Numbered from the stretch's first letter, positions 25,135 through 35,534 are shown. The stretch: DNA of 42,639 nucleotides from Candidatus Mediterraneibacter intestinigallinarum (GCA_019119265.1 DWXI01000177.1:1-42639); one strand, 5' to 3'. The notes: generated from the sequence alone by a model not told the origin. Translations and numbers: made by a program.

Positions 25135-26259
25135 ATGGCAGGAAATGAAGAGAAGAAAAAAGCTTTGGATGCGGCTATTGCAAAATTAGAGAAAGATTTC
25201 GGAAAGGGCACTGTGATGAGGCTGGGAGATTCCAGCGCTCATGTGGCGGTGGAGACAGTGCCGACTGGATGCCTGAGCCTTGATCTTGCGCTTGGACTCG
25301 GAGGAGTACCGAAAGGACGTGTCATTGAGATATATGGACCGGAGTCCAGCGGTAAGACGACGGTGGCGCTCCATATGATCGCGGAAGTGCAGAAACGTGG
25401 AGGAATTGCAGGATTTATTGACGCAGAGCATGCGATGGATCCGGTATATGCGAAAAATATCGGCGTGGATATCGATGAACTTTACATATCCCAGCCGGAC
25501 AGCGGTGATCAGGCTCTTGAGATAGCGGAGACGATGGTACGTTCCGGCGCGATCGATATCATTGTTATCGACTCGGTAGCTGCTCTGGTGCCGAAGCAGG
25601 AGATCGAGGGCGATATGGGTGACAGCCATGTGGGTCTGCAGGCCCGTCTGATGTCACAGGCTCTTCGAAAGCTGACTCCTGTCATTAGCAAGTCCAACTG
25701 TGTAGTGATTTTTATCAACCAGCTCCGTGAGAAAGTCGGAGTTATGTTCGGTAATCCGGAGACGACGACCGGTGGCCGCGCCCTTAAATTCTACGCTTCC
25801 GTCCGTATGGATGTGAGAAGGATCGAGACGTTAAAACAGAGCGGTGAGATGGTAGGAAACCGAACCCGTATCAAGATAGTGAAGAATAAGATCGCACCAC
25901 CGTTTAAAGAAGCAGAGTTTGATATCATGTTTGGAAAAGGCATTTCCAGGGCTGGGGATATTCTTGATCTTGCGGCAGGCATCGATCTTGTGAAAAAGAG
26001 CGGCGCATGGTATGCATATGAAGGCGAGAAGATCGGCCAGGGCAGAGAGAATGCGAAAGCCTATCTGGAGAATCACCCCGAACTGATGGAAGAACTTGAC
26101 CGGAAAGTGCGCGCCCATTATCATCTGTCAGGAGCGGAAGGAGATGGAAAGGACGGCGCTGCCAAAACAGAATCGGATGCCGAAGATGGAAAAGCGGGGG
26201 AAAAGAAGCTGGCGGCATCCGGAAGTGATCTTTCCCTTAAGGGCGGGAAGAAAGAATGA
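25135..26259 (+). CDS. recA: Recombinase RecA
   Basis: 374-residue DNA strand-exchange ATPase and LexA co-protease. N-terminal [19 protein letters not shown], Walker [10 protein letters not shown] (about 68-76), the DNA-binding L1/L2 regions ([41 protein letters not shown]) and an acidic, lysine-containing variable tail. ATG 25135 is chosen because it follows AAAGGGAG and the LexA box; an upstream in-frame start would place the SOS box inside the coding region. It overlaps recX by 4 bases. Confidence 0.98.
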   Translation: MAGNEEKKKALDAAIAKLEKDFGKGTVMRLGDSSAHVAVETVPTGCLSLDLALGLGGVPKGRVIEIYGPESSGKTTVALHMIAEVQKRGGIAGFIDAEHAMDPVYAKNIGVDIDELYISQPDSGDQALEIAETMVRSGAIDIIVIDSVAALVPKQEIEGDMGDSHVGLQARLMSQALRKLTPVISKSNCVVIFINQLREKVGVMFGNPETTTGGRALKFYASVRMDVRRIETLKQSGEMVGNRTRIKIVKNKIAPPFKEAEFDIMFGKGISRAGDILDLAAGIDLVKKSGAWYAYEGEKIGQGRENAKAYLENHPELMEELDRKVRAHYHLSGAEGDGKDGAAKTESDAEDGKAGEKKLAASGSDLSLKGGKKE

Positions 26260-26870
26260 CTGTTACCGGCGTAGAGCCATATACAAAAACAAAATTCAAA
26301 GTATATCTTGACGGAGTTTTCGCCTTTGTACTGTACAAGGGCGAACTTTCCCGTTACGGGATCCGAAGCGGCGGGGAATTATCCGTAGATATGGCAGATA
26401 AGATTCGTTCGGAGGTGGTGCTCAAGAGGGCAAAACTGCGCGCTATGCACCTTTTAAGCGATATGGACAGGACGGAGTCTGCGCTTCGTGAGAAACTGAA
26501 ACAGGGGCTTTATCCCCAGGATGTGATTGAGAAAGCTGTCGACTATGTAAAGGATTTCGGATATCTGGATGACGGACGTTATGCTGAAAATTTTGTCAGG
26601 AGCCGGCAGGGAACAAAGAGCAGAAAGGAGATCAGAGCCGCTCTGCAACAGAAAGGCATATCTGCGGAGTTGATTGACAGAGCGTTTGAAATCTGCGGCG
26701 AAGAGGGCGGCGAGGAGGCCGCCATCCGCAATATTCTGAGAAAAAAGAAATTTGATCCGGAAACGGCAGATGAGCGGGAACGGCAGAAAATATATGGATA
26801 TCTGGCGCGAAAAGGATTCTATTATGAAACAGTCCGTCAAGTGATACAAAATTATAGTGACCGTGCTTGA
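26256..26870 (+). CDS. recX: RecA regulatory protein RecX
   Basis: 204-residue helical-repeat protein that modulates RecA filaments. Family features: [19 protein letters not shown] at the start, [46 protein letters not shown] with the RecX core, then repeats [12 protein letters not shown] and [13 protein letters not shown]. Translationally coupled to recA by an ATGA overlap, so SOS-induced with it. Length is typical of the longer Clostridia RecX proteins. Confidence 0.92.
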   Translation: MTVTGVEPYTKTKFKVYLDGVFAFVLYKGELSRYGIRSGGELSVDMADKIRSEVVLKRAKLRAMHLLSDMDRTESALREKLKQGLYPQDVIEKAVDYVKDFGYLDDGRYAENFVRSRQGTKSRKEIRAALQQKGISAELIDRAFEICGEEGGEEAAIRNILRKKKFDPETADERERQKIYGYLARKGFYYETVRQVIQNYSDRA

Positions 26871-26895
26871 CATTGTTGTGAAAACAGTATAAAAT
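26867..26895 (+). promoter_or_regulatory. Promoter of rny
   Basis: TTGACA at 26867-26872, overlapping the recX stop codon, 17-bp spacer, TAAAAT at 26890-26895. Confidence 0.75.
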
Positions 26896-26951
26896 TTAAC
26901 TGTTGTATTTAAGTAATATGTACAATGAAAATTGAATAAGGAGGTGCTCCT

Positions 26952-28511
26952 GTGCAATTAAGTTTAGGCTTGTGTATAGTAATTGCCGTGGCCCTCGCGT
27001 TGATAGTTGGGATTATTTCTCATTTTGCAACAGTTTCCAGTCTGAGGAAAAATGCCGAGAGTAAGATCGGAAACGCTGAAGCAAAAGCGAGAGAAATCAT
27101 CGACGATGCCGTGAAAACTGCTGAGACTAAGAAAAAGGAGGCTCTTCTGGAAGTAAAAGAGGAATCCATCAAGACGAAGAATGATCTTGAGAAGGAGACA
27201 AAAGAGAGAAGAGCAGAGCTGCAGCGCTATGAGAAGAGAGTGCTCGCAAAGGAAGAAGCAGTTGAAAAGCGTTCCGATGCACTAGAACATCGGGAATCAA
27301 AGCTTTCGTCAAAGGAAGAACAACTTCGCCAGCGTGAAACCAGGGTAGAAGAACTGAGTCAGAAACGTGTGCAGGAACTGGAACGAATCTCAGGACTTAC
27401 CTCCGAACAGGCAAAAGAATATCTGTTGAAAACTGTTGAAGAAGATGTTAAGCATGACACAGCAAAGATGATCAGGGAGCTTGAATCTCAGGCGAAAGAA
27501 GAGGCCGACAAAAAAGCGAAAGAATATGTTGTCAACGCCATCCAGAGATGTGCTGCCGATCATGTTGCAGAGACGACGATTTCTGTCGTCCAGCTGCCGA
27601 GTGATGAGATGAAGGGTCGTATCATCGGACGCGAGGGAAGAAACATCCGGACGCTCGAGACGCTTACAGGTGTGGAACTCATCATAGACGATACACCGGA
27701 AGCGGTAGTACTGTCAGGATTTGATCCGATTCGGCGAGAGGTCGCAAGGATCGCCCTTGAAAGGCTGATCGTAGACGGACGTATCCATCCGGCAAGAATT
27801 GAAGAGATGGTGGAGAAGGCGCAGAAAGAAGTAGACACCATGATCAGGGAAGAAGGAGAAGCTGCAATGCTTGAAGTCGGTGTTACAGGTATCCATCCGG
27901 AACTTGTACGACTCCTTGGACGCATGAAGTTCAGGACGAGCTATGGACAGAATGCGCTTAAGCATTCTATCGAGGTTGCGCAGCTTGCCGGTCTGCTTGC
28001 GGGCGAGATCGGGATTGATGTGAGGATGGCGAAACGCGCCGGACTTCTTCATGATATAGGAAAATCGATCGACCACGATGTGGAAGGGTCACATATTCAG
28101 ATAGGTGTGGATCTTTGCAGAAAATATAAAGAATCCGCAACTGTTATTAATGCGGTTGAAGCGCATCACGGTGATGTAGAACCGCAGACTTTGGTCGCGT
28201 GCGTAGTACAGGCCGCCGATACCATTTCAGCGGCAAGGCCGGGTGCGAGACGAGAGACTATAGAAACATATACAAACAGATTAAAACAGTTAGAAGATAT
28301 TACCAACCAGTTTAAAGGTGTGGAGAAATCTTTTGCCATTCAGGCGGGTAGAGAGATTCGTGTTATGGTAGTTCCGGATCAGGTATCTGATGACGATATG
28401 GTGCTTCTGGCCAGGGATATAGCGAAACAGATTGAGTTTGAACTTGAATATCCCGGACAGATTAAAGTAAATGTTATCCGTGAATCACGGGCAACAGATT
28501 ATGCGAAATAA
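26952..28511 (+). CDS. rny: Ribonuclease Y
   Basis: 519-residue membrane-anchored endoribonuclease that starts decay of many mRNAs in Firmicutes. N-terminal membrane helix (about 3-26), a long charged coiled coil (about 30-190), KH RNA-binding domain ([19 protein letters not shown]), then the metal-dependent HD domain ([17 protein letters not shown]...[10 protein letters not shown]). GTG start at 26952 with AAGGAGGTG just upstream. Own promoter begins at the recX stop and a hairpin terminator follows, so it can be transcribed alone. Confidence 0.97.
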   Translation: MQLSLGLCIVIAVALALIVGIISHFATVSSLRKNAESKIGNAEAKAREIIDDAVKTAETKKKEALLEVKEESIKTKNDLEKETKERRAELQRYEKRVLAKEEAVEKRSDALEHRESKLSSKEEQLRQRETRVEELSQKRVQELERISGLTSEQAKEYLLKTVEEDVKHDTAKMIRELESQAKEEADKKAKEYVVNAIQRCAADHVAETTISVVQLPSDEMKGRIIGREGRNIRTLETLTGVELIIDDTPEAVVLSGFDPIRREVARIALERLIVDGRIHPARIEEMVEKAQKEVDTMIREEGEAAMLEVGVTGIHPELVRLLGRMKFRTSYGQNALKHSIEVAQLAGLLAGEIGIDVRMAKRAGLLHDIGKSIDHDVEGSHIQIGVDLCRKYKESATVINAVEAHHGDVEPQTLVACVVQAADTISAARPGARRETIETYTNRLKQLEDITNQFKGVEKSFAIQAGREIRVMVVPDQVSDDDMVLLARDIAKQIEFELEYPGQIKVNVIRESRATDYAK

Positions 28512-28539
28512 CCAGGATCATAACAAAAAGCGAAAGACC

Positions 28540-28571
28540 AGCCCTTGTCGAAAGACGAGGGCTTTCTTTTG
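28540..28571 (+). terminator. Terminator of rny
   Basis: AGCCCTTGTC (28540-28549), GAAA tetraloop, GACGAGGGCT (28554-28563) with one G-U pair, followed by TTCTTTTG. Confidence 0.85.
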
Positions 28572-28613
28572 TTATGGATAAAAGCAGGAAAGAATGAGGA
28601 GGAATCAAGTATT

Positions 28614-29153
28614 ATGGGAGAGCATATCAAACGACTGAACAGGGAACTGAAGTTCAAAGGAAAGATTATTGACTTCTACCAGGATACCATAGAGGTAGAC
28701 GGAAGCCATACGGTCGTATGGGATTTTATTAAACATAAGGGCGCGGCTGCGGTCGTTCCGGTGACGGAGGACGGGAAGATCCTTATGGTGCGCCAGTACC
28801 GGAACGCTCTTGATCGATATACGCTGGAGATCCCGGCAGGGGCTCTGGATGCGGAGGACGAACCGGGCCGTGACTGTGCTTCCAGGGAACTGGAAGAGGA
28901 GACCGGTTACAGGAGCGACGATTTGGAATGGCTTATTACCCTGCGTACTACCGTTGCATTCTGCAACGAGCGGATCGAGGTTTATGTGGCGAAAAATCTG
29001 ATCCCGTCAAAACAGCATCTGGACGAGGATGAGTTTATTGATCTGAAAGCATATTCGATGGATGAGCTGAAAGAAAAAATCTTCAATGGGGAGATTGAGG
29101 ACGCCAAGACGGTTGCATCTTTGATGGCCTATGCAGTGAAGTACAAAGAATAA
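28614..29153 (+). CDS. Nudix hydrolase, ADP-ribose pyrophosphatase type
   Basis: 179-residue hydrolase of nucleoside-diphosphate-linked sugars. Nudix box GALDAEDEPGRDCASRELEE followed by ETGY; the spacing between the first Gly and the first conserved Glu is one residue longer than the classical box. The N-terminal strand pairing region (GKIIDFYQDTIEVDGSHTVVWDFIKHKGAAAVVPV) is that of ADP-ribose pyrophosphatases (NudF). ATG 28614 is chosen from AGGAGG at 28597-28602; upstream in-frame codons run through the rny terminator. Adjacent to a SpoIIM-like gene, the same order as nudF and spoIIM in bacilli. Confidence 0.9.
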   Translation: MGEHIKRLNRELKFKGKIIDFYQDTIEVDGSHTVVWDFIKHKGAAAVVPVTEDGKILMVRQYRNALDRYTLEIPAGALDAEDEPGRDCASRELEEETGYRSDDLEWLITLRTTVAFCNERIEVYVAKNLIPSKQHLDEDEFIDLKAYSMDELKEKIFNGEIEDAKTVASLMAYAVKYKE

Positions 29154-29230
29154 TCATAAGAGCCCGGCATATAATGAAATATCGATAGGATACATACAAG
29201 CACTGTCTGCAAAAAGACGTGGGAGGGAGC

Positions 29231-29785
29231 ATGAAGATATTTCATACGAGGAAGCAGTTCCTTGGCTTTTTTATGCCGGGTTTTTTATTTGGGGTTATTT
29301 ACGTGAATTTTATAGCGGGGAAATATATGGCACAGCCCGGCGTATTCAGCGATTATTTTCTGAATCAGTTTACAGCTGTGCAGATCAATGCGGGGGAGTA
29401 TCTTTGGTATCTGCTTCGACTCCGGTTGATTCCCCTGGCGGTGCTGGCCGCTCTTTCTCTTACCAAGGTTCGGAAACTTTCGGTGATCCTGTTTCTTGTG
29501 TGGACGGGGATTTCCGGCGGTATCCTGATTTCGTCGGCAGCAGCGGATCAGGGGATTCAGGGCTGCCTGTTGTGCGTAACAGCCCTGTTGCCTCAGTTTC
29601 TGTTCTATATCCCGGCATTTGTTGTACTGCTCTGGTATTCTTATTCTCTGCCTCAGGCCCGCTGGAACAGGCAGAAGACAATCTTTATAGCCCTTATGAT
29701 GTCACTTGGGATCATTACCGAACTGTATGTAAATCCTGTTCTTATGAAACTGTACCTGTCTGTTCTTTGGAGGCCTGGATTATAA
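29231..29785 (+). CDS. SpoIIM-like membrane protein
   Basis: 184 residues with about five hydrophobic segments, beginning MKIFHTRKQFLGFFMPGFLFGVIY; PQFLFYIPAFVVLLWY sits before the last helices. It resembles stage II sporulation protein M, part of the DMP machinery that drives engulfment at the forespore septum. The position after a NudF-like gene supports this; sequence identity to SpoIIM cannot be measured here. Start at ATG 29231 (GGAGGG just before) or GTG 29219. Its 3' end overlaps the convergent SpoVB-like gene by 44 bases. Confidence 0.7.
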   Translation: MKIFHTRKQFLGFFMPGFLFGVIYVNFIAGKYMAQPGVFSDYFLNQFTAVQINAGEYLWYLLRLRLIPLAVLAALSLTKVRKLSVILFLVWTGISGGILISSAAADQGIQGCLLCVTALLPQFLFYIPAFVVLLWYSYSLPQARWNRQKTIFIALMMSLGIITELYVNPVLMKLYLSVLWRPGL

Positions 29786-31076
29786 GCACTGTGAAAGCAA
29801 GGACGGATATAAGGAGCTGGCTGGCGAGCAGTCCCCAGAGATATCCCTGTATTCCAAAACGCGGAATAGCCAGATAAACACTACCGATACGTACAAGGAG
29901 TCCGCATGTATTAATGAAAAATGTGGCCGTAGTCCTGCCGTATCCGTTGATGGCGCTGAACAGAGCAGTGTTTGTGTACATAAACGGACAGATCCATGCA
30001 AGCGTGAGAATGAAATCTCCAGCCGTATCGCTGTGAAATAAAATTGTGCCGATGAGGCTGCCAAAGATCAGGAAGAAAAGGCAGGTGGAGAGCCCCAGTA
30101 CAAGGCAGCTTCCGACTGCTTTTTTCAGGAGCCGGATTGTGGCATTTTTGTTTCCTGAGACGCTTGTGGCGCTGACGGCCGGCATAAGGACTGTACCTAC
30201 GGAGTTTGTTATGGCTGACGGGAACAGGATGCAGGGAAGGGCCATTCCTGTCAGTACACCGTATATACTGAGAGCATCTGAACTGTTCAACCCATACAGT
30301 TTCAGACAGGCGGGGATAGAAGCGGCCTCTACGCTCTGGAGCAGTGTGACTACTGTACGGTTTGCGGTCAGCGGGAGAGACAGACTAAGTAGTCCGCGTA
30401 TATTATCTGCTATGACTCTGAAACGAGCGGTATGTAAAAGTTTGCCGTGGCGGGAGAGAGTGTGTGCCGAGAACATGGCTGAGAAAAATTCTCCTGCAAC
30501 GATTCCTGCGGCTGCAAGTCGTATAGAGGGCGTATGTCCGCCGTACTGAGCCAGAAAGAAAAACAGGACCACACATAAGATTCGGACAAATTGTTCAATG
30601 AGCTGGCTGGCCGCAGGAAGAGAAGTATTCTGCAACCCGAAATAGTAGCCGCAGATACAGCTGTGTACAGCTGCGCACGGCAGCGCATAGGATATGATCA
30701 TTAACATTTCGGTGCATCTGACATCACCCAGAAATGACAGGGCGATGAAGGATGCGTTTCTCTGGATAACAAAAATTTCGACAAGAGAAACAAGGACAGT
30801 GAGGCAAAGAGCGGTGCAAAGAAGGCTCTTTGCCTCATTTGATTTCCCGAGAGATACTTTTTCTGCGGTTATACGGGACACCGCCGTCTGTATTCCGGCA
30901 GTGCTTAAGGAAATGCAAAATGAGTAGACCGGGAAAATAAGCTGGTAAAGCCCTACGTTTTCCTCTCCGAAAGCATGACTTAAGAAAATGCGGAAGAAAA
31001 ATCCCATGATACGGCTTATGAAACCGGCGGCCGTCAGGATGGCGGCGCCGCGGAAGAGTTTATGTTTTACAGACAT
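29742..31076 (-). CDS. SpoVB-like polysaccharide/lipid flippase of the MATE-like (MVF) family
   Basis: 444-residue polytopic membrane protein. It starts KLFRGAAILTAAGFISRIMGFFFRIFLSHAFGEENVGLYQL, the classical SpoVB/MurJ-type opening, with about twelve further hydrophobic segments, FISRIMGFF and a SAINGYGRT motif late. SpoVB-type proteins act in spore cortex synthesis, probably as lipid II flippases. At 444 residues it is shorter than typical SpoVB (above 500), so one C-terminal helix pair may be lacking. Ribosome site AGAGG before ATG 31076. Divergent from iscR and convergent with the SpoIIM-like gene. Confidence 0.85.
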   Translation of the reverse strand: MSVKHKLFRGAAILTAAGFISRIMGFFFRIFLSHAFGEENVGLYQLIFPVYSFCISLSTAGIQTAVSRITAEKVSLGKSNEAKSLLCTALCLTVLVSLVEIFVIQRNASFIALSFLGDVRCTEMLMIISYALPCAAVHSCICGYYFGLQNTSLPAASQLIEQFVRILCVVLFFFLAQYGGHTPSIRLAAAGIVAGEFFSAMFSAHTLSRHGKLLHTARFRVIADNIRGLLSLSLPLTANRTVVTLLQSVEAASIPACLKLYGLNSSDALSIYGVLTGMALPCILFPSAITNSVGTVLMPAVSATSVSGNKNATIRLLKKAVGSCLVLGLSTCLFFLIFGSLIGTILFHSDTAGDFILTLAWICPFMYTNTALFSAINGYGRTTATFFINTCGLLVRIGSVYLAIPRFGIQGYLWGLLASQLLISVLAFTVLIIQASKEQTGTVS

Positions 31077-31127
31077 AAGAGAAACCTCTGCAACCTGAAC
31101 TTTTTACAACATATGTCAGTTTGCGGC

Positions 31128-31156
31128 TTGACAGAACCTGTAGGGAATGATATCCT
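31128..31156 (+). promoter_or_regulatory. Promoter of the iscR-iscS-iscU operon
   Basis: TTGACA at 31128-31133, 17-bp spacer, TATCCT at 31151-31156. A dyad GTAGG...CCTAC (31140-31158) covers the -10 and AGGAATTCCT (31162-31171) follows: candidate Rrf2-regulator sites. Confidence 0.6.
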
Positions 31157-31236
31157 ACAGAAGGAATTCCTAGTAAAAAAATAGGGAATAAAATACCAGG
31201 AATTGATTATAAGATCAGAACAGGGAAGGTGAGAAC

Positions 31237-31692
31237 TTGAAACTGTCTACAAAAGGAAGATACGGGCTGCGTGCGCTGATCGACCTTGCTCAGCACGAAG
31301 GCGGGGCGCCGGTCTCGATCACGAGTATATCGGCACGACAGGACATATCGGAGCGATATCTGGAGCAGCTTATGTCTATGTTGAAGAAAGCAGGACTTGT
31401 TACCAGTGTCAGAGGAGCCGGGGGCGGATATATCCTGGCAAAGGATATGAAAAACATTTCTGTCGGAGATATCCTCAGAGCACTGGAGGGAAGCCTTGAG
31501 CCTGTGGAATGTCCGGGGCTTGAGCCGGATGGAGTCTGCAAGGCGTCTGATAGTTGTGTGACAAAATATGTATGGAAACGGATCAATGACAGCATTAATC
31601 AGACGGTAGATGAAATCATGCTAGATCAGCTGGTTGAGGAAAGCAGAAAGAAAAATCCTTCAGACGCAGACAGAAGAGTCTGCAAAAACTGA
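31237..31692 (+). CDS. Rrf2-family iron-sulfur-responsive regulator (IscR-like)
   Basis: 151-residue winged-helix regulator. MKLSTKGRYGLRALIDLAQH and ISERYLEQLMSMLKKAGLVTSVRGAGGGYIL form the Rrf2 DNA-binding domain; three cysteines in VECPGLEPDGVCKASDSC match the IscR cluster-binding loop. Members repress the Fe-S/cysteine desulfurase operon when the cluster is loaded; others in the family (CymR) respond to cysteine. TTG start at 31237 supported by GGGAAGGTGAG (31223-31233). First gene of the operon with iscS, iscU and mnmA. Confidence 0.92.
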   Translation: MKLSTKGRYGLRALIDLAQHEGGAPVSITSISARQDISERYLEQLMSMLKKAGLVTSVRGAGGGYILAKDMKNISVGDILRALEGSLEPVECPGLEPDGVCKASDSCVTKYVWKRINDSINQTVDEIMLDQLVEESRKKNPSDADRRVCKN

Positions 31693-31713
31693 TAGAAGAT
31701 ACGGAGGTAATAT

Positions 31714-32904
31714 ATGGAAAAACTGATTTATCTTGACAATGCGGCAACTACAAAGACGTCTCCGGAAGTAGTTGAGGCAATGCTGCCTTATTTTACGGAG
31801 AACTACGGAAATCCGTCCAGCGTGTACGGATTTGCCGCAGCCAATAAAGAAGTCATAGCAAAACAGAGGGAGATCATTGCCGGAGTCCTCGGAGCGAAGG
31901 CAAATGAGATTTATTTTACGGCGGGAGGAACAGAGTCCGATAACTGGGCGCTGACAGCCACGGCAGAGGCTTATGCCTCAAAGGGAAAGCATATCATCAC
32001 CAGCAAGATCGAACATCATGCGATCCTCCATACCTGCGAATATCTGGAAAAACGGGGATATGAGGTGACATATCTTGACGTGGACGAGAACGGGCTGGTG
32101 GATCCGAAAGATGTGGAGGCTGCCATACGTCCAGATACGATCCTGATTTCCATCATGTATGCAAATAACGAGATCGGAACGATCGAACCGATCGCCGAGA
32201 TCGGCCGGATCGCACATGAGCACGGCGTTCTGTTCCACACAGACGCAGTACAGGCTTTCGCCCATGTGCCGATCAATGTGGATGAATACAATATCGATAT
32301 GCTCAGCGCCAGCGGGCACAAACTGAACGGCCCGAAAGGGATCGGTTTCCTTTATATCAGGAAAGGCGTGAAGATCCGATCCTTTATCCACGGCGGGGCA
32401 CAGGAGAGAAAACGTCGCGCAGGTACGGAGAATGTGCCGGGGATCGTGGGTCTTGGAAAGGCTGTGGAGATTGCGGCGGCGTCCATGAAAGAACGCATGG
32501 ATTATGAGACAGAGATCCGGAACTACCTGATCGGCAGGATAGAGAAAGAGATTCCTTACTGCAGGTTGAATGGGGACAGGCAGAAACGTCTCCCCAACAA
32601 TGTAAACTTCAGTTTCCGGTTCATCGAAGGCGAATCGCTGCTGATCATGCTCGATATGAAAGGAATCTGCGCATCCAGCGGATCGGCCTGCACATCAGGC
32701 TCGCTGGATCCGTCTCATGTGCTTCTGGCTATCGGACTTCCCCATGAGATTGCCCACGGGTCGCTGCGCATGACTCTGGACGAGGAGACGACAAAGGAAG
32801 ATGTGGATTATGTTGTGGACAATTTAAAAGAGATCGTTGCACAGCTTCGCAGCATGTCGCCTCTGTATGAGGATTTCGTGAAGAAGCAGGCAAAAAACAG
32901 TTAA
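31714..32904 (+). CDS. iscS: Cysteine desulfurase (IscS/NifS family)
   Basis: 396-residue PLP enzyme converting cysteine to alanine and an enzyme-bound persulfide. It has [13 protein letters not shown] at the N terminus, ETD/HH motif region [13 protein letters not shown] lysine K203 in [12 protein letters not shown], and the active cysteine C326 in SSGSACTSG within a long mobile loop, as in NifS/IscS group I enzymes. GGAGG before the ATG. It lies between iscR and iscU and supplies sulfur both to the IscU scaffold and, through the operon partner, to MnmA. Confidence 0.95.
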   Translation: MEKLIYLDNAATTKTSPEVVEAMLPYFTENYGNPSSVYGFAAANKEVIAKQREIIAGVLGAKANEIYFTAGGTESDNWALTATAEAYASKGKHIITSKIEHHAILHTCEYLEKRGYEVTYLDVDENGLVDPKDVEAAIRPDTILISIMYANNEIGTIEPIAEIGRIAHEHGVLFHTDAVQAFAHVPINVDEYNIDMLSASGHKLNGPKGIGFLYIRKGVKIRSFIHGGAQERKRRAGTENVPGIVGLGKAVEIAAASMKERMDYETEIRNYLIGRIEKEIPYCRLNGDRQKRLPNNVNFSFRFIEGESLLIMLDMKGICASSGSACTSGSLDPSHVLLAIGLPHEIAHGSLRMTLDEETTKEDVDYVVDNLKEIVAQLRSMSPLYEDFVKKQAKNS

Positions 32905-32930
32905 GAAACGATATCAGGAGGAAACATATT

Positions 32931-33374
32931 ATGTATACAGAGAAAGTAATGGATCATTTTCAGCATCCGAGAAACGTAGGAGAAATTGAAAACGCCAGCG
33001 GCGTAGGCACGGTGGGAAACGCCAAATGCGGCGACATCATGAGGATTTATCTCGATATCGATGAGAATCAGATCATCCGCGACGTAAAGTTCAAGACATT
33101 CGGCTGCGGCGCTGCGGTGGCTACGAGCAGTATGGCTACAGAACTTGTGAAAGGCAAGAATATCCAGGAGGCGATGCAGGTGACAAACAAGGCTGTCATG
33201 GAAGCTCTGGACGGGCTCCCGCCGGTGAAAGTCCACTGTTCCCTTCTGGCGGAGGAAGCGATCCACGCCGCGCTGTGGGATTATGCGGAAAAGAACGGCA
33301 TCAAGATCGAAGGACTAGAGAAACCGAAATCTGATATCCATGAGGGTGAAGAAGAGGAAGAAGAGGAATACTGA
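32931..33374 (+). CDS. iscU: Fe-S cluster scaffold protein (IscU/NifU N-terminal type)
   Basis: 147-residue scaffold on which Fe-S clusters are assembled. The cluster ligands C33 (AKCGD, with D35), C59 (FGCGA) and C103 (VHCSLL) are all present. It lacks the LPPVK-linked NifU C-terminal domain but keeps [10 protein letters not shown], the chaperone-binding motif of IscU. An unusual poly-glutamate tail ([10 protein letters not shown]) closes the protein. Strong GGAGG before ATG 32931. Its stop shares one base with the mnmA start (TGATG). Confidence 0.94.
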   Translation: MYTEKVMDHFQHPRNVGEIENASGVGTVGNAKCGDIMRIYLDIDENQIIRDVKFKTFGCGAAVATSSMATELVKGKNIQEAMQVTNKAVMEALDGLPPVKVHCSLLAEEAIHAALWDYAEKNGIKIEGLEKPKSDIHEGEEEEEEEY

Positions 33375-34456
33375 TGAGCAAAGTAGTCGTCGGGATGTCG
33401 GGGGGAGTGGACTCCTCTGTGGCGGCATACCTTCTGAAAGAACAGGGATATGATGTGATCGGCGTCACTATGCAGATCTGGCAGGAGGAGGACGCCTGCT
33501 CCGTGGAGGAGAACGGCGGATGCTGCGGCCTGAGCGCCGTAGAGGATGCCAGAAGAGTAGCCGCCGCTCTCGGGATCCCTTACTATGTTATGAATTTCAA
33601 ACAGGAGTTCAGAGAGAATGTGATCGACTATTTCACGGAGGAATACCTGAACGGACGCACGCCTAATCCATGTATCGCATGCAATCGGTATGTGAAGTGG
33701 GAGGCACTGTTAAACCGGAGTATGGCCATCGGGGCGGAATATATCGCCACCGGACATTATGCAAGAATCGACAGGCTCTCTAATGGGCGGTATGCGATCA
33801 GGCGCTCCGCCACACCTGCGAAAGATCAGACCTACGCCCTGTATAATCTGACCCAGGAGCAGCTGGCGCACACACTGATGCCGGTGGGAGTCTACGCAAA
33901 GGACGAGATCCGTTCCATAGCGGAGAAGATCGGACTTCTTGTGGCGGATAAGCCGGACAGTCAGGATATCTGTTTCGTTCCGGACGGGGATTACGCTTCC
34001 TTTATTGAGGATACGGTGCGGGAGAAGACGGGAAAGGATCTTCCCACAGGAAACTTCGTGACGCCGGACGGAAAAGTGCTGGGCAGACACAAAGGAATCA
34101 TCCATTATACGGTGGGCCAGCGCAAGGGTCTTGGTCTGGCTCTGGGGTACCCAGCGTTTGTCCTTGAGATCCGGCCCGATACCAATGAGGTAGTCATCGG
34201 TACCTATGAAGAATCGCTGACTCATACCGTACGCGCAAACCGCGTAAACTTTATGTCCGTGGAAGACCTGACGGAACCGCAACGGGTATTTGCCAAGATA
34301 CGCTATAACCATAAAGGCGCCTGGTGTACGGTGGAGAAGATAGGAGAGGACGAGATCGTCTGTCGTTTTGAAGAGCCTCAGAGAGCGGTCACGCCCGGAC
34401 AGGCAGTAGTGCTCTACGACGGAGAATATGTGCTCGGAGGAGGAACGATTCTATGA
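33374..34456 (+). CDS. mnmA: tRNA-specific 2-thiouridylase MnmA
   Basis: 360-residue enzyme that thiolates U34 of tRNAs for Lys, Glu and Gln. PP-loop GMSGGVDSS (7-15) binds ATP; the catalytic cysteine pair is C100 ([10 protein letters not shown]) and C200 (PDSQDICF); [13 protein letters not shown] marks the central domain. An atypical GGCCG insertion around residue 50 occurs after the first helix, common in Clostridia. The sulfur comes from the cysteine desulfurase two genes upstream. Overlaps the next gene by 4 bases. Confidence 0.97.
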   Translation: MSKVVVGMSGGVDSSVAAYLLKEQGYDVIGVTMQIWQEEDACSVEENGGCCGLSAVEDARRVAAALGIPYYVMNFKQEFRENVIDYFTEEYLNGRTPNPCIACNRYVKWEALLNRSMAIGAEYIATGHYARIDRLSNGRYAIRRSATPAKDQTYALYNLTQEQLAHTLMPVGVYAKDEIRSIAEKIGLLVADKPDSQDICFVPDGDYASFIEDTVREKTGKDLPTGNFVTPDGKVLGRHKGIIHYTVGQRKGLGLALGYPAFVLEIRPDTNEVVIGTYEESLTHTVRANRVNFMSVEDLTEPQRVFAKIRYNHKGAWCTVEKIGEDEIVCRFEEPQRAVTPGQAVVLYDGEYVLGGGTIL

Positions 34457-35301
34457 ACGTTTCTGTGAAGCTTGACCAGTCAATGATACAGTGTGATTAT
34501 CACATGCATACAGGTTTTTCATCGGACAGTGAGGCTCCGGTCAGGAGTATGCTGGACGCATCCATAGAGCGGGGCCTTGCGTCTGTATGCATTACGGATC
34601 ATCTGGATCTGGATTATCCGGCGGACAAAGAGCTTGGCCCGGAACCATTTCGTCTGGATTTGGACAAATATTTTTCAGACCTGACCCGTATCCGTGAGGA
34701 ATACAACGGAAAACTCGACGTCCGCATCGGTGTGGAGATAGGCATGCAGCCCCATCTGGGCGAAACATACCGGTATCTTGCAGAAAGCTATCCCTTTGAC
34801 TTTATCATAGGATCCCTGCATCTTGTACACGGAATGGATCCGTATTACGGCAAGGTGTTTGAAGGGAAAACAGACCGGGAAGTGTACCGGGAAGCGTTCC
34901 GAGAGACCCTTTCCTGTCTGGACAGCGTGTCGTCTTTTGACGTGCTGGGGCATCTCGACTATGTGGTGCGCTACGGAAGACGTCAGGCGCAGGAATATTC
35001 CTACCGGGAATTCGCGGATGAGATCGACGAGATCCTTAAGAAAGTCATCCGGTCGGGAAAAGGACTTGAGATGAATATGGGAGGCGTCAAGTACGGCCTC
35101 GGCTTTGCCAACCCTCATCCGGATGTGATGAAGCGGTACCGGGAACTGGGCGGCGAGATCGTTACCGTGGGGGCGGACGCCCACAGACCCGAGCATGTGG
35201 CCTATGATTTTGAGGAGGCGGGAGAAATCCTGAAATCATGCGGATTTCATTATTATACAGAATTTAAAGGACGCAAACCGGTATTTCAGAGGATTCCGTG
35301 A
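34453..35301 (+). CDS. PHP-domain phosphatase (histidinol-phosphatase type)
   Basis: 282-residue metal-dependent PHP-family phosphoesterase. Motif [13 protein letters not shown] (H17, H19), motif [11 protein letters not shown], then [16 protein letters not shown] and GHLDYVVR, and the terminal [13 protein letters not shown], the pattern of HisJ/HisK histidinol phosphatases. Clostridial members of this group are often not linked to histidine genes, as here, so a different phosphate ester is possible. ATG overlaps the mnmA stop (ATGA); ATG 34483 would also preserve all motifs. Confidence 0.87.
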   Translation: MNVSVKLDQSMIQCDYHMHTGFSSDSEAPVRSMLDASIERGLASVCITDHLDLDYPADKELGPEPFRLDLDKYFSDLTRIREEYNGKLDVRIGVEIGMQPHLGETYRYLAESYPFDFIIGSLHLVHGMDPYYGKVFEGKTDREVYREAFRETLSCLDSVSSFDVLGHLDYVVRYGRRQAQEYSYREFADEIDEILKKVIRSGKGLEMNMGGVKYGLGFANPHPDVMKRYRELGGEIVTVGADAHRPEHVAYDFEEAGEILKSCGFHYYTEFKGRKPVFQRIP

Positions 35302-35303
35302 GG

Positions 35304-35515
35304 AACTCCAGTTCAGACCGCGCCATTTTTCATGAGGACTGCGAAAGGGAGCACCAGTTCAGCCCGCGCCATTCGGAAAACCGCACTGTCGTGCTTACTG
35401 CGGCTGCGCCGCTGTTTTCCTCATATACTGGCGCTCAGTTCATGGAACAGCCCACTCGAAAAATCATGCGAGCATGATTTTCTCTCCCGGACAGTTCCAT
35501 GGCTGAACTGTTTGA
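35304..35515. repeat. Complex palindromic repeat element between the PHP phosphatase gene and gap
   Basis: About 210 bp, non-coding. Two direct copies of CAGTTCAGNCCGCGCCATT (35309-35327, 35355-35373), a fold-back GGAAAAC...GTTTTCC (about 35376-35420), CAGTTCATGGAACAG (35436-35450), a terminator-like hairpin (35460-35481) and a final palindrome ACAGTTC...GAACTGT (35491-35511). The unit matches the copies after mfd and copA, so this is a composite of the same family. Confidence 0.75.
35460..35486. terminator. Terminator-like hairpin inside the repeat element
   Basis: AAAATCATGC (35460-35469), two-base turn, GCATGATTTT (35472-35481), then CTCTC. It probably ends the iscR-to-PHP transcript. Confidence 0.6.
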
Positions 35516-35534
35516 ATAAAAATATATTTGGGTC

